Shown one piece after another: positions 9,835 through 20,087 of a stretch of 64,000 bases of DNA (position 1 is its first letter; every line of letters begins with the position of its first letter). This DNA is from Hyposmocoma kahamanoa. Its lineage: Eukaryota > Arthropoda > Insecta > Lepidoptera > Cosmopterigidae. Location of the stretch: positions 5,043,826 through 5,107,825 of the forward strand of contig NW_020653750.1 in the NCBI RefSeq assembly GCF_003589595.1. The letters run 5' to 3'. The notes beneath the pieces were generated by a model. The model was not told where the DNA came from. It saw only the letters and a list, made by a program, of their open reading frames with translations, and did not search any database. The position numbers and the translations under genes were made by a program.

Positions 9835-11294
9835 ACTAAAATTATACTTGTATTGACATGTGTTGGTAACAGTGTTAACAGTGTACATTTGAGAGTCCTG
9901 TTCAGTTGAAGGGCGGGGTATTGTCATTTATCGTATTTAATAAGGCGTTTCTAATAAAGCCTTTGAACATTGGGGCGTGTTTCGACGAGCATAAATGCAA
10001 GTGGTGTTTTATTCAATGTGTCAAGATTTGCCAGTGCAAGGGTTTGCGTGTGGTTATAAATATAGAACGGGAAGCTATTGCCGTATATTTAGCAGAAAAC
10101 GCTTTTTTAGGTGACTTGTTTAATGAAAGAAGTGATTGCTTGACTTATTTAATGAATTATTTGAATCAGATGATTCGAACGCGTTCCGTCGTCGCGTGCC
10201 ATTTCGACACACCATGTACCCAATCCAATTCCAATTTATAAGATTGTAGTACAACGCTGCGTCACCACCCTCGCGTCACATCGCGATGCGATGCGATGAA
10301 GATCAAATGCGCACTTAATTATCATAAAAAAATAATATTCGAGTACATTATTGTGAAATATTATTTAATATTACTTGTTAATGCTTGAATATTTAAATAA
10401 TTAAATTTACCAGGGACGTTAGGGAGAACACTTACCCGAGAATGTGACGTGTTCGGTGAAAAAAACTTTGACTTATTTCTATCTCCGAAACAAATTAAAT
10501 GACATTTCCGCTCTAGTGGTTGAATGTCAAGCCGCGTAGGATGAGGGATGTAAGGACGTAGGCATGGACATGGGTCGTATAGGACGCGAAATTGATACAG
10601 TAAAATAATTTCCTAGTATCAGATCTTTGCGTTTTCTGAAAACTGGCAATTAGATTTTCTGACAAATACTCGTAGAATTTCTTGGAGCAAACATTATAAA
10701 AGATATTTATTTTAGGTTATATGTTTTAAGAAAATTCACAGTCCTGGACTGTGAATATGTTATATAACAAAGAGCATTGAAATGATTAACAAATTTTCAC
10801 ATTTAAAACATAGCATAAAGTGCTTAACAAATGTAATAGGAAATTTATATAACATTGCAGCGTTTTACGAAACTTCAGTAAAAAAGAGAGACATAACCGC
10901 AAAGAGTTTATCGCCGTCGCGTGATGTGTCAAACTGACGTAGGGCGTTTTCCACATTTGTCTACGTTTGTACACCACAAATCAAATTTAGAATTATCTAA
11001 ATATTCGCATTTACAGTCACGTGTTTAATTTATATAATACTTTGGGTTTTTTAGCGCAGAACGAAATTTTTGAGTTTTTTATAACGCGTTATTTCATTCT
11101 ATCATTTTATGAGCAATGCAATATAATAAATACTGTAAAACAAAATTTTAAAGCACATTTACTATTTTTGTATAATTATCACGATTTATTTACTTTTAGT
11201 ATTTACTCTATTGATTTTTTAAAGAAACAGAGATTCCAAACACTTTTAGCAAATCTTTTAATAAGTTTTAAAATATTGTTGCGTTACTTACAAA
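9835..11294. other. Unique AT-rich DNA, no supported gene
   Basis: About 1.5 kb. A 111-codon frame at 9906-10241 (TTG start) and a 100-codon frame at 11021-11323 show no domain, and the latter is made of AT-rich Phe/Leu/Tyr codons. Neither is supported as a gene. Confidence 0.45.
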
Positions 11295-11546
11295 TCGTCG
11301 CCTTACTTTCTCAAACATCTTAAAGCACAAAGTAACTGAAATGCAAAAATGCACTATATATAAAAATTTTGCACGCTAATTTTACATCACATTTCCTTCA
11401 TATTCACACACTGCCTTTTATCTATATTTAAAGTAATGTATCCAAATTTACTCACTTGATAAGAAATTTAAAATAAATAGAAAGTTTTGCCTTCTCCTGA
11501 ATAATCACTCTTCATATAATATGTGTTTGAGAAAGTAAGGCATCGA
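11295..11546. mobile_element. Putative MITE with 23-bp terminal inverted repeats
   Basis: The left end tcgtcgccttactttctcaa and the complement of the right end (tcgatgccttactttctcaa) match over about 23 bp with two differences. The element would be 252 bp and non-coding. No clear target duplication is seen, so the boundaries and transposon class are uncertain. Confidence 0.45.
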
Positions 11547-11559
11547 ATTATCATTTGAC

Positions 11560-11655
11560 ATTATTTTTTTTTATAAAAAAATAAGTGCGCATTTTACTTC
11601 CACCTCACCTGAACTAAAATGACGATGAGGTCGACGATGGAGCATGTATACCAAA
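11560..11655 (-). mobile_element. LINE 3'-tail fragment (E-type)
   Basis: Its complement reads catcgtcgacctcatcgtca, then aatgcgcacttatttttt and a short A/T-rich tail. The plus-strand tail at 16.6-16.73 kb is close to this (catcgtcgacctcatcttca, aatgcgcatttatttttt). Orientation is inferred from the coding remnant in that second copy. Confidence 0.5.
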
Positions 11656-12091
11656 ATAAATATGCTAGGCTAAATTCTCACAATTTTTTTACTGAAATTT
11701 GTTATCTGAAGAACTAAGTCTATGGTCACTGCTTCTTTGTTTACGTTTTTCCTAACTCCAAAAAAATAATGTAGTGTAGCTCCTGTACATTCATCTACCT
11801 GCAGAGATGATCACTGTCTATACCGAAACAAACAACTAGCTTAACACGTGAAAAAAATTCTGGACAATCAATGCAATCCACATCAGGATAATGATATATA
11901 TGATTGCGGTCGCGACGCAGTCGTAGCAGTAAACAAATCATTGTTGCCTAGTACACCTTTGCTCATAACCGGATGAAAAAAACAGGAAAGAACATTAAAT
12001 GAACATTATTATATTAGTGAAGTATATCTCAAAATTGCGGTTTGTCATCATAGAGTATACCCATCTCCTTTGGTTCTTGGACTTTCTTTTT
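11656..12091. other. No recognisable feature
   Basis: AT-rich; nothing recognised. Confidence 0.5.
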
Positions 12092-12300
12092 ATGATACCA
12101 AGAGCCATCTCCAGACGAATAAGTCGCGCGCTTGGCGACTCGTCTCCTGTCCATAGCAGTTGCCGTGCCACTCAGAGTTTTAAATCGCACAGATCTGAGG
12201 AATATTGAGATTGCACCTGTCACCCTGAGAAATAAGTTGACAAGTTTCTTGTGTCTATAATTTCACTAGCACCCTTAACCTTCAAAATCAGAATTCAGTA
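12092..12300 (-). mobile_element. SINE-B copy, truncated
   Basis: Contains agttgccgtgccactcagag, cacctgtcaccctgagaaat and actagcacccttaaccttca. It lacks the ggcagaaatagg end, so the high-coordinate part is missing. Confidence 0.8.
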
Positions 12301-13224
12301 AAATGCATCTATTTTCTCAATATCCCTCGGCAATCATCTGATTTTCGAATGCACACGAATATTAATTTCCATGCTCATTAATATTCGATTTGAAATCTGT
12401 AATAATTTAAAGAAATTGATACATTTACCATAATCAAACTACACGATCTCTATTCCTAATGTTATGAATTCTTTAACCATACATGTTGTAGACAGCGGGC
12501 CATCTGCTTAAGAGCCGTCGAAGTTTTCATCGAACGTGTTTTTGAATACCGTATAAAACATGTCTAATACATTTTCAAAAAGACATAATTTGAAAATTGG
12601 TCGATAGTTCTCGATACTTGATTTAGCACCCTATTATGTAAAGGTATTTGCGTGTTAAATGCAAATTTCTAAATTGGGGAGATAATTTTTCCATTAGAGA
12701 CCTTTGTATAGTAAACACAGCGGAATAACAGGGCTATCGGCACACATTGCATACTGGAGGATTTTTATTTATACTAATATATTAAGACAGATTAAATATT
12801 TTAAGCCGCGTAAGTACGACTCACGGACGGAACAATTTCAACTGTAATTAGTGTCCTTAGTTAAAGATGGAGTTAAAAAACTCTGCGAAAAGATTGGAAA
12901 TAGTTTCACCTGTATCACATACAGACAGCAGCATCATCAATTAAGATTTGCATCATACGCCTATTTCCAGGATCCGGATAATTCTTAAATACGATCAGAT
13001 ATCATATTTTTTAAATACGTATATCCGGATATTACGGATCTCTATTTATTTTTTATGAATAAAACAAAAAATGACAATATCATGATGGACAGTCGATTTA
13101 AGGAATAAAAAGTATTGTTGTATGAATGACAAAATATACCAAGTTATGAGACGAGAATAGAATTGAAGCACGCAGTACAACGTAGGATGTAAGATACGCT
13201 TGTATAAAATGCACATTGATTCTA
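12301..13224. other. No recognisable feature
   Basis: About 0.9 kb of AT-rich DNA. It has a few ccggata-type words near 12970-13030 but no gene or family assignment. Confidence 0.45.
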
Positions 13225-13495
13225 TAGAGATGTGGGCTTACAGACTTGTGTCGGGGATTAGCTGAATTGACAGGGTCACGAATGAAGAAGTTTTGTGAAC
13301 TGGTACAAGCAGAGACCTACTATTGACCATCAAACGCAGAAAAATAGTTTCTTCAAGCTTCAATCGCAGTTTTTGGTGGGAAACATTACTGCTAGGAGGA
13401 AAGTAGATCGCAGAAAAAAGGCGTGGTTTCAATATAATTAAAGCATGGACAGGAGTTGCGAGCTTAGCAACTTATTACACCTCGCCTTAATCGAC
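13225..13495 (+). pseudogene. Decayed LINE C-terminal fragment
   Basis: Across several frames one can follow the typical C-terminal text of lepidopteran non-LTR polyproteins. It reads roughly IKRRKIV, then a GGKVD-like block, then a W-T-G stretch at 13448-13475 (AWTGVASLATYY), where intact relatives have REWTG.. followed by an alternating hydrophobic segment. Many stops and shifts interrupt it. The RT core is absent. I infer the family from motif order only. Confidence 0.5.
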
Positions 13496-13532
13496 CCATT
13501 TATACGTTGCACTACGTTGTTACTACTGCGCA

Positions 13533-13790
13533 CGGATCTGTTTTCAGGCGAGGTTTTAGGCTATAGCCCATTACGCTGGCCTAATGCGGGTTGCGGACTT
13601 TACACGTTTTCCTAGGGTCATGAACCTTTCTCGATGTGCTGCTTTCATCACGATGTTTTTCATCACCGCTCATGGTAAATTTCAAATTAAATTTCGCACA
13701 TAAGTTTCGAGTAACTCAGAGGTGCGAGCCCAATTCTCGAACCCACGGCCTCTGCTTGAGAGGCTGTAGGTTAAATCATGAGGCTACCGC
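13533..13790 (+). mobile_element. SINE-D copy
   Basis: Begins near ggatctgttttcaggcgagg and includes ggctatagcccattacgctg, gctttcatcacgatgttttt, gctcatggtaaatttcaaat, then ctcgaacccacggcctctgc and tgagaggctgtaggttaaat. The last block is the tRNA-like B-box complement. Confidence 0.8.
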
Positions 13791-15202
13791 GGTTGAAAAT
13801 TTTACTAAAAATTATAAATTCGCGTAAAAAGCTTTCCTCATACAAAATGTGTTCAGTTAATCCGACAGTTAAATCTAGTTGTTTCTTATCACGTGTACGC
13901 TCACCAGCTGAAATATGGTCACATGTTTGTTTACACCCTGCAAAGGTAGTAAGTTGCTTATTAATATTATTATATAGTACCTATTAAAGTTTACAATACC
14001 GCGTTCAAGGGTGTACGTGACATTGGGAAGCATAGTATTGATCTAAGATAAGTGAACAGTGAACACATTAATGAAACACTATATTCCCTTACGCACTTGG
14101 GTCTAAATCGCTAGGTTACTTTTTTGGTAAAAATAAAACCTAAAAGGAAAAAGTTTTACAGAAAGGAGCCAGCCATTTATTACACTAGTGTCGGAATGAC
14201 CCAAACAGAATAAGGTCATTGTATAACGAAACAGAGTGAAGCAGAGGTGTAATCTGTAACGAATAGTTTTAGAAGATCGAATGTCAATAGATCAAACCAA
14301 CATTATTGTATTAAATTAAGATATTGAATTAAATTACTAACTTAAGAAATGGAACTTTACTGATGTTACCTTCCCAGCGTTCGCTACAAACATCGAGTAT
14401 ATAATCAGAAATAGAGACGAAATATCCTTTAATTTGTTTGAAAACTTTTCTGCCAAATCATTACGGTGACAACTCCAATTGGCCAGTCTGAATTGACGGG
14501 TTGTTTCACTTCAAATTGTGTAAGTGTAACTTGAGCTTTGCTATAATGGACGAAAATTGAAAAATTACATGTTTAATATTTAATTACCGATGAAATGTGA
14601 TTCCGTTTGTTTTGTAATTAAATGTTTTGCTGCTTTTGCCACACCACTGAATGGAACAGCCCCTTATTGTTAGAGATATTATCTTTATTACAATAAATAT
14701 AGAATATTTTTGTAATATACGGAGACGTACACACGGGTCAGTTGTTGGCGCTGTACTATTTCCGCTTTCTAATTTGTTATTTAAATGTGATATAAGGCCC
14801 ATTTTACTTGATGAGTTGCCAGGGATGGATGGCCGTTATTTCGTCTTTATTTCTGGTTATACACTCGATGGCTACAAATCACAGCTGACTCCTTTGAATA
14901 TCATGATGTTTCTACAACCATGACCTGCGCCGGCGCTAGCTCATATGGCATACCCTCTAGTAGGCACGCAATCAAAATTTCCCCAGTGATAGGAAATTCG
15001 GGTGCAAATTGTGCAATTATAAATGATGTTGGGAAGCAATACCCTGTTTACTTCGCTTGTGCCGCGAGTGATACAGGCTCTTTGAAGGCGTTGCGAGTGA
15101 CACTCGGCGCCTCTAAAACTCTGCGCCCGTGTGCGCTGCACACTCTGTACTCCACCAGATTGACATTATTGTTGATCTAAAGATGTGTTTGTTTTAACAC
15201 AG
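13791..15202. other. Unique AT-rich DNA, no supported gene
   Basis: About 1.4 kb. Two frames, 14651-14923 and 14920-15180, overlap by four bases but show no domain. Such overlaps mean nothing in a eukaryotic genome. A GC-richer patch lies at 14920-15170. A degraded coding remnant cannot be excluded. Confidence 0.4.
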
Positions 15203-15262
15203 AGAAAAATTCCTTCGATTCTTCTGTACTTGAACCAGCGACTGTTGCCTCAACGTGACCAC
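15203..15262 (-). repeat. H-repeat fragment
   Basis: Shares gaaaaattccttcgattc and gaaccagcgactgttgcctc with similar segments at 36.7 kb and 58.95 kb. In those copies the block contains a tRNA-like ggattcgaacc. Confidence 0.5.
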
Positions 15263-15295
15263 CTAAGTATTTTCTGTTTTTACATATTTTTTTCT

Positions 15296-15575
15296 AAGTG
15301 ACGGGACGATAAGTCGTGTGTCTGGTGGTAAGCGACATGCCAGTCCCTAACAGTTACAGTGCCAATCAGAGCTTTAAATCACAAAGATCTGAGGCGCACT
15401 GCCACTGCGCCCGACACCCTAAGATATAAGTTGTCAAGTCCCATGTGCCTGTAATTTCACCAGCACCCTTCGAAACCGGAAAGTAGTAATATACACATTA
15501 CTGCTTGGTGGCAGAAATAGGTAAGGTGGCAGTATTTCCCTGGACGAACTCTTTTACGAGGAACTCTACTACTAT
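15296..15575 (-). mobile_element. SINE-B copy
   Basis: Full-length-looking copy: aagtgacgggacgataagtc, ctggtggtaagcgacatgcc, aagatctgaggcgcactgcc, tgcctgtaatttcaccagca, tggcagaaataggtaaggtg, ccctggacgaactctttta. It lacks the usual cccttcaaaacc spacing by a few bases. Confidence 0.9.
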
Positions 15576-16230
15576 GTTCCCATACTTACCGCTAAGTAGC
15601 GGTTTTGCTTCCGAGTCGCGGCCTCGTCAATGTGTATGGTGCATGACTTATTTGAATTATTTAATTATTTATTAGTGGAAAATGCATGCTAGTTATAGTA
15701 ACGGTATTTTGTTGATTTGGTAAATAATGGGCTCTAAGGTCAAACGATTAAACTCTATTTTCGGTAAACAATAATTTGTCAAAGATTATATTTAATAAGA
15801 TATTTTATATGTACGTGAATATTGAAGCCTTATTTGAGTAAATGAAATAATAATCCTACTTATATATCCAATACGCCTCAAAATATCTTATTCCAAGAAT
15901 ATATTAATTTGATTAATGGTTAATTAACAGTTTAAAGACAGGCGTTCCTACGATATTGTATGTACACGTTTACCAATCTCATGATCTCACGCAGCAGTTT
16001 TGAGTGGAGTGTGTCTTTGCTACTTAAGTAACACCTACTTAATTGGCACTGTTAAGGAGCTTATGAATAACCACTGAATATAGTGTTTTACTTAGCGAAA
16101 TAATATAGTTTATATAATATTGATTACACACTTTGATTTATGCTTTGACTTTGTGTTACGGGTATACATAGTACAAAAATATCACACACGGTTTTTAGTA
16201 AGAAGCGGCACGATAATGAGGGTTATTTAA
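15576..16230. other. No recognisable feature
   Basis: AT-rich; nothing coding or repetitive recognised. Confidence 0.5.
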
Positions 16231-16397
16231 GAGCCTATACACACGGCGTATTATTACGCGCGGACGACGCGCAGATGACGCGCGTTAACGCGGTTCAGTC
16301 AGATTTTGCGTTCATTTTACTGAGCCTCTAAGGTTCCAGAAATATTAGATAAACGCACGTCGTCTGTACGTTAAAAATATGCCGTGTGAATAGGCTC
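16231..16397. mobile_element. MITE, 167 bp, PIF/Harbinger-like
   Basis: The left end gagcctatacacacggcgta and the complement of the right end gagcctattcacacggcata match over 21 bp with two differences. The element is flanked on both sides by TAA (16228-16230 and 16398-16400). A three-base TWA duplication is typical of PIF/Harbinger elements. It has a GC-rich interior (cgcgcggacgacgcgcagat) and no coding capacity. Confidence 0.75.
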
Positions 16398-16467
16398 TAA
16401 GAAGTCGATTTGTCGAATAAAATATGTCGTTAATTTCGATGATATGAATACCGTGTTAAAAGGTTTC

Positions 16468-16589
16468 TTCATCATTATCAACGTCCTTTAAACGTTCTAC
16501 TGCTGGGCATACATCAGTTCACATTTGAACCTTCTACGACGTGCAGCTTTCATCACGATGTTATCTTTCACCTATAGCGAGAGGTTTGT
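16468..16589 (+). mobile_element. SINE-D fragment
   Basis: Contains catcattatcaacgtc, ctactgctgggcatacatca, ttctacgacgtgcagctttc and atcacgatgttatc. It is cut off where a LINE tail begins. Confidence 0.7.
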
Positions 16590-16735
16590 TACCTGCGGAC
16601 TTATACCCCGAACGCTATAACTTGGATCTTTTCAAGGCGAGAGTGAATAGGCATCATTTAGGTGTGCAAGCTACATCGTCGACCTCATCTTCACTTTTCA
16701 TCAAATGCGCATTTATTTTTTATAAAAAAAAGCCG
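16590..16735 (+). pseudogene. LINE C-terminal fragment and 3' tail
   Basis: The frame reads YPERYNLDLFKARVNRHHLG from about 16600, matching the conserved C-terminal end (DLFKxRVNRxLLG) of a lepidopteran LINE polyprotein. After it come catcgtcgacctcatcttca and a ttttttataaaaaaaa tail. Only the last ~40 codons and the 3' end are present, as expected of a 5'-truncated LINE copy. The same tail occurs inverted at 11.6 kb. Confidence 0.65.
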
Positions 16736-16885
16736 TCACAAATGTACGTAACTTAGAAATGAAAGTCATATGCCATCCATCGATGCAATAGGAAGAAGAA
16801 GACAGTGGTTCGAGCCGTAAACTTTTCAATTGCATTATGCTATCATTAATATATTTATGTATGCAAATATCATTAGTTATTAGTA

Positions 16886-17046
16886 CAGTAACTGCCACCG
16901 CGTCTGTCACCTTGAGACATAAGTTGACATGTCCCATGTGCGTGTAATTTCACCATCACCCTTACTCACATGTGCAGATCACCTTGGCGGCAAAAATAGG
17001 CAGTACTTCACTGGACGAGCACTTTCACAAGGAACTCTTCTGCTAC
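16886..17046 (-). mobile_element. SINE-B copy, partial
   Basis: Contains tgccaccgcgtctgtcacct, gacataagttgacatgtccc, ttggcggcaaaaataggcag and ggacgagcactttcacaagg. The low-coordinate part of the element is missing. Confidence 0.82.
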
Positions 17047-17641
17047 GTAAGTGAATCTAATTTCATCTATACTACAATAAACTAGGAATAATCTGTGTAA
17101 TTTATCTATAGACTTGTTTATCCGCTTGTTCGTATAATACGATTAATGAATTAAGATCTTAAGGAGTACGACGGACAGCGTAATGCTTTGTGATTGGCAT
17201 GCGTGAAGCGATGTAAAGTGATTACGTCTCATGCGAGATTATGTAGGAAGATTTAATTAGTTATGGATGAATGTTTCTGAATAAAAGAGCCATAATTAGA
17301 AAACCTATTCGTTTAAAGTCTTAGCAAATTTAATCTTTCTTTTGTTTCTTTGACACCACGCTCGTTTCTATGATGGGAGACAAATTGCTATCTGAATCCG
17401 AGTGTTCTTCAATGGTTAATTTCGTTAATTGTAATTAGAATTAAACAGATTTGAAAAATTGTCTTAGAATTTTTTTTCATTACAAATAAATGAATGTCAA
17501 GCCACTTATAATAAAATAATGTACTCTTCAAAAATAACGTTCTAAAAGGTGGCTTCCCACGGTCCGTGATTTTGCCGATTACCTCGCACGAGTTTGCGTC
17601 CGTGCGCCAAGGGAAGAGATTCATTTATGCTAACGCACATA
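17047..17641. other. No recognisable feature
   Basis: AT-rich sequence. A slightly GC-richer patch lies at 17548-17610 (tggcttcccacggtccgtga). No gene or family is assigned. TA at 17640-17641 is the left target site of the Tc1 element. Confidence 0.45.
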
Positions 17642-19182
17642 CACACATCAAAAAAAGTTTGCGATCAATAGCATAAGCTCCTATAATTCTTTAAATTTAA
17701 CTTTATCAAGAAAAAATCTATGTTGTATGCTTTCTTTAAATAGGAATACCCTGTTTGAAATTAAAATATAAAACTATTTTTTATTATTTATTTTAAAAAA
17801 TTGAGCCAATAATCATAATGTAATAGTGATAGAAATTTCATAGAAAGAAAAAGACTGTTTAATTAAACTTAAACAACAATTTATTATTAAAAGGTGTGAA
17901 TTCAATATAAAATAACTCCTCCCCTGGCTCGAATACATGCGAAGATCCTCCTGGGCATGCTGAGGATCAAGTTATCCAGCATTTCCTGGGGTAACCTATC
18001 CCATTCTTCAATAGCGGCTTCCCTGAGCTCTGGAACTGTCTGGGGACGTGGCTCACGGTTCCATACTGCTCGTTTAAGAGCATCCCACGCGTGCTCTATT
18101 GGGTTTAAGTCGGGCGAGCCGGCAGGCCAGTCTAATCGTGTGATATCGTATTCTTGAAGAGCAGCATTGACTCGTTGAGCTCGATGTGCGGGCGCATTAT
18201 CATCGACCAGTACAAATTGGTGCCCATGGTTTACTCGGAATGGTCTGACGATATCATCAATAGCAACTGCTTTGTACATGTCTGCTGTCATGAAGCCCCG
18301 ATACGGGATCAAAGGCGTTCTAGCTCCAATCATAATGCCACCCCAAAAGGACACCGATTTTCCGCCTTGCTGAACTGTTCCAGTGGCAGTTCTTTGTCTT
18401 TCACGGTCGCCTGGTCTTCTCCAGACACGGACACGTTGGTTATCTGGATGAGTGCTGATTCGGGATTCGTCAACGAAGAGACAGTTTTGCCAAATGTTTT
18501 CGTCCTCACCTTCTTCATTTTGCCGAAGTCTAGCCCACTGCAATCTTCGTTGTTGACGTTGCCGGGAATTGAGCGGAGCTCGCCAAGAACTCCGTGCTCG
18601 TAATCCAGCCTGGTGCAAGCAATTGCGAACGGTCTGCGTGCAAACTTCAAGCCCAGAGGCGGCCCTGACTTCTGCTTTTATTTTAGTGGCGTTGATTGTT
18701 GGATCACGGGCTGCCAGCAATCTAATATAGCGCTTTTGGGCAGCTGTCAAAACAGTTGGGCGACCGCTGCGGGGTCGGTCAGCTAAATTCCCCATTCCGT
18801 GATACCTCTGCAACGTAGCCACGACACAGGATTGGGATATAGCAAGCCTGCGTGCTATTACTCTCGTGGTGTATCCTTCTTCCCTCAAAGTTACTATTCT
18901 AGCTCGTAAAACCTCTGATAATCCTCTTGGCATTTTTTCAATCACAACTTTCCGTGAAAAATATCTTGAATCGCTTATAATTGACTAAATCAGATTTCTG
19001 AATGAGCGTAAGCTAGGACTGAAAGCCTTTTTATATGAAAAAACAATTGAACGGGGTCATTGTTTTATGTTCTAATTTATTTTTAAATAAAGAATCTAAA
19101 AAGAAGAAAAAATCATAATATAATCTACAGTAACAAAAAAGATTTCAGTTTTTCGAAGTGATCGCAAACTTTTTTTGATGTG
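17642..19182 (-). mobile_element. Complete Tc1-like DNA transposon
   Basis: A 24-bp perfect inverted repeat, beginning cacatcaaaaaaagtttgcg, lies at 17644-17667 and 19159-19182. TA dinucleotides flank the element (17640-17641 and 19183-19184), as expected for Tc1/mariner insertion. The left end has two extra bases (CA) between the TA and the repeat. The ~1.54-kb element encloses one uninterrupted transposase on the minus strand, with short 5' and 3' non-coding parts. The element is structurally complete, so a recent or still mobilisable copy is plausible by inference. Confidence 0.93.
17902..18933 (-). CDS. Tc1-like transposase, intact (DD34E)
   Basis: Encodes a 343-residue transposase of the IS630/Tc1/mariner superfamily, which cuts and re-inserts its own element at TA sites in the nucleus. 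I start it at the ATG at 18933 (MPRGLSEVLRARIV); an upstream in-frame GTG is not a credible eukaryotic start. Visible parts in order: a first helix-turn-helix at about residues 17-45 (RVIARRLAISQSCVVATLQR), a GRP-type linker (RPRSGRP) at 53-59, and a second helix-turn-helix-like region at 75-110. The catalytic core follows: D155 in LFVDESR, D245 in LVDDNAPAHRA and E280 in SPDLNPIEHAW, with 34 residues between the second D and E. Length is normal for the family, and no stop or shift interrupts the frame. Many minus/plus frames across it are shadows. It is the only intact enzyme gene recognised in the window. Confidence 0.95.
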   Translation of the reverse strand: MPRGLSEVLRARIVTLREEGYTTRVIARRLAISQSCVVATLQRYHGMGNLADRPRSGRPTVLTAAQKRYIRLLAARDPTINATKIKAEVRAASGLEVCTQTVRNCLHQAGLRARSSWRAPLNSRQRQQRRLQWARLRQNEEGEDENIWQNCLFVDESRISTHPDNQRVRVWRRPGDRERQRTATGTVQQGGKSVSFWGGIMIGARTPLIPYRGFMTADMYKAVAIDDIVRPFRVNHGHQFVLVDDNAPAHRAQRVNAALQEYDITRLDWPAGSPDLNPIEHAWDALKRAVWNREPRPQTVPELREAAIEEWDRLPQEMLDNLILSMPRRIFACIRARGGVILY

Positions 19183-19344
19183 TAGACATGTATTTTTCTT
19201 TCATGTTTTTATTTTGGTATTATTTTATTAAATTAATATTTCGCGACTCCTTATATTCAATCAATACTTGAAAAATAATTATTCTAAATACGTTTTGCTT
19301 CTGGGTCTTGGATTCAATCAATCGCTTTAGCGCCGAAGGTTTCC
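19183..19344. other. AT-rich spacer between Tc1 element and inverted-repeat end
   Basis: No gene recognised. It could be the interior of the same element whose end lies at 19345-19453, since that end points toward lower coordinates. Confidence 0.35.
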
Positions 19345-19453
19345 TGTCACTAAACAGCACTAGTGACGTCATAGGAAAATGTGTAACGCTTGATGCAGAT
19401 TTCATGCAGATCGCGGTACTTACTTGCGTCATCTATTTAGATATATGTCTGTC
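19345..19453 (-). mobile_element. Second, diverged end of the 38.8-kb inverted-repeat element family
   Basis: About 105 bp aligns with the complement of the left end of the element at 38796-40356. Shared blocks in order are tcactaaa.ag, gtgacgtcatag, aaaatgtg..acgctt, ttcat, gtactt.c, and the terminal tagatatatgtctgt. The terminus is at 19453 and the element would extend to lower coordinates. I did not find its partner end, possibly because the Tc1 insertion or deletion changed the region. Confidence 0.6.
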
Positions 19454-20056
19454 GCAATGCATGCGTCTGTAGCGTTGCATGGATGCGTAGCAAAAATTGG
19501 CGACAGGTTGCCATGTGGTTGTCATTCTGTAATTGGTTAATTATAAGGCTGTTTATAGACGGATTCGCGCATGCAAAGTCGATTTGCAGTCTACATTAAC
19601 TTAACAAGTAATTGCTGTACGCCTGTTTCAGAAACTCAGTGTATTTGTTGATGTCGAAATGAAAGATGTTACTTGTAGTTTATAACTTCAGAACATTTAT
19701 GATTCCCAACGTTGATTGTACTTTTTATTCAGGAAATATTAATTTACGCCCGTAATCCCCGACAATACTCTACGGTGAAATTTGCGATCCAAAATGTAAA
19801 CAAAAGCGGCATTACAGAAAAAAAAATTTAAGATTTTTTTGTGAAAATGATATAAATCATTCGAGAAAAGTTTTACTAATCGTGTCTTTCTTTTACCATT
19901 AACTTGATTAATCTCTCAAGTAATCGTTACCTTTTGCCTTTATTACTAAAGATAAAATTGTTTCAGACACAAAAAATAATTATAACATATTCTCTTAAGA
20001 ACGACAACTACTACTTTTGATTCTCGGAAAGTACCTTGAAACTGAATACATCGAAT
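19419..20056 (+). repeat. Tandem duplication, unit 1
   Basis: Matches unit 2 (20088-21020) in the same order across its length. Shared blocks include aatgcatg.gcgtctgtagcg, gttgatgtcgaaa, gaagatgttacttgta, cccgacaat.ctctgcg/acgg, aatttgcgatccaaa, actaatcgtgtctttctttt, attaacttgattaatct and ttaccttttgccttt. Divergence is visible throughout, including small indels, so the duplication is not recent. The start overlaps the inverted-repeat end at 19345-19453. No coding frame is shared. Confidence 0.82.
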
Positions 20057-20087
20057 AAACAACCTTTTGACGTTTTGCACCATCATT

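Noticed and set aside
9906..10241. 111-codon frame with several cysteines
   Set aside because: Begins at TTG, has no zinc-finger spacing I can defend, and shows no splice context; length is within chance for this window.
14651..15180. Two frames overlapping by ATGA, resembling a bacterial operon
   Set aside because: The genome is eukaryotic; no domain is seen and overlap of chance frames carries no meaning.
18154..18603. 149-codon plus-strand frame
   Set aside because: Shadow of the Tc1 transposase on the opposite strand.
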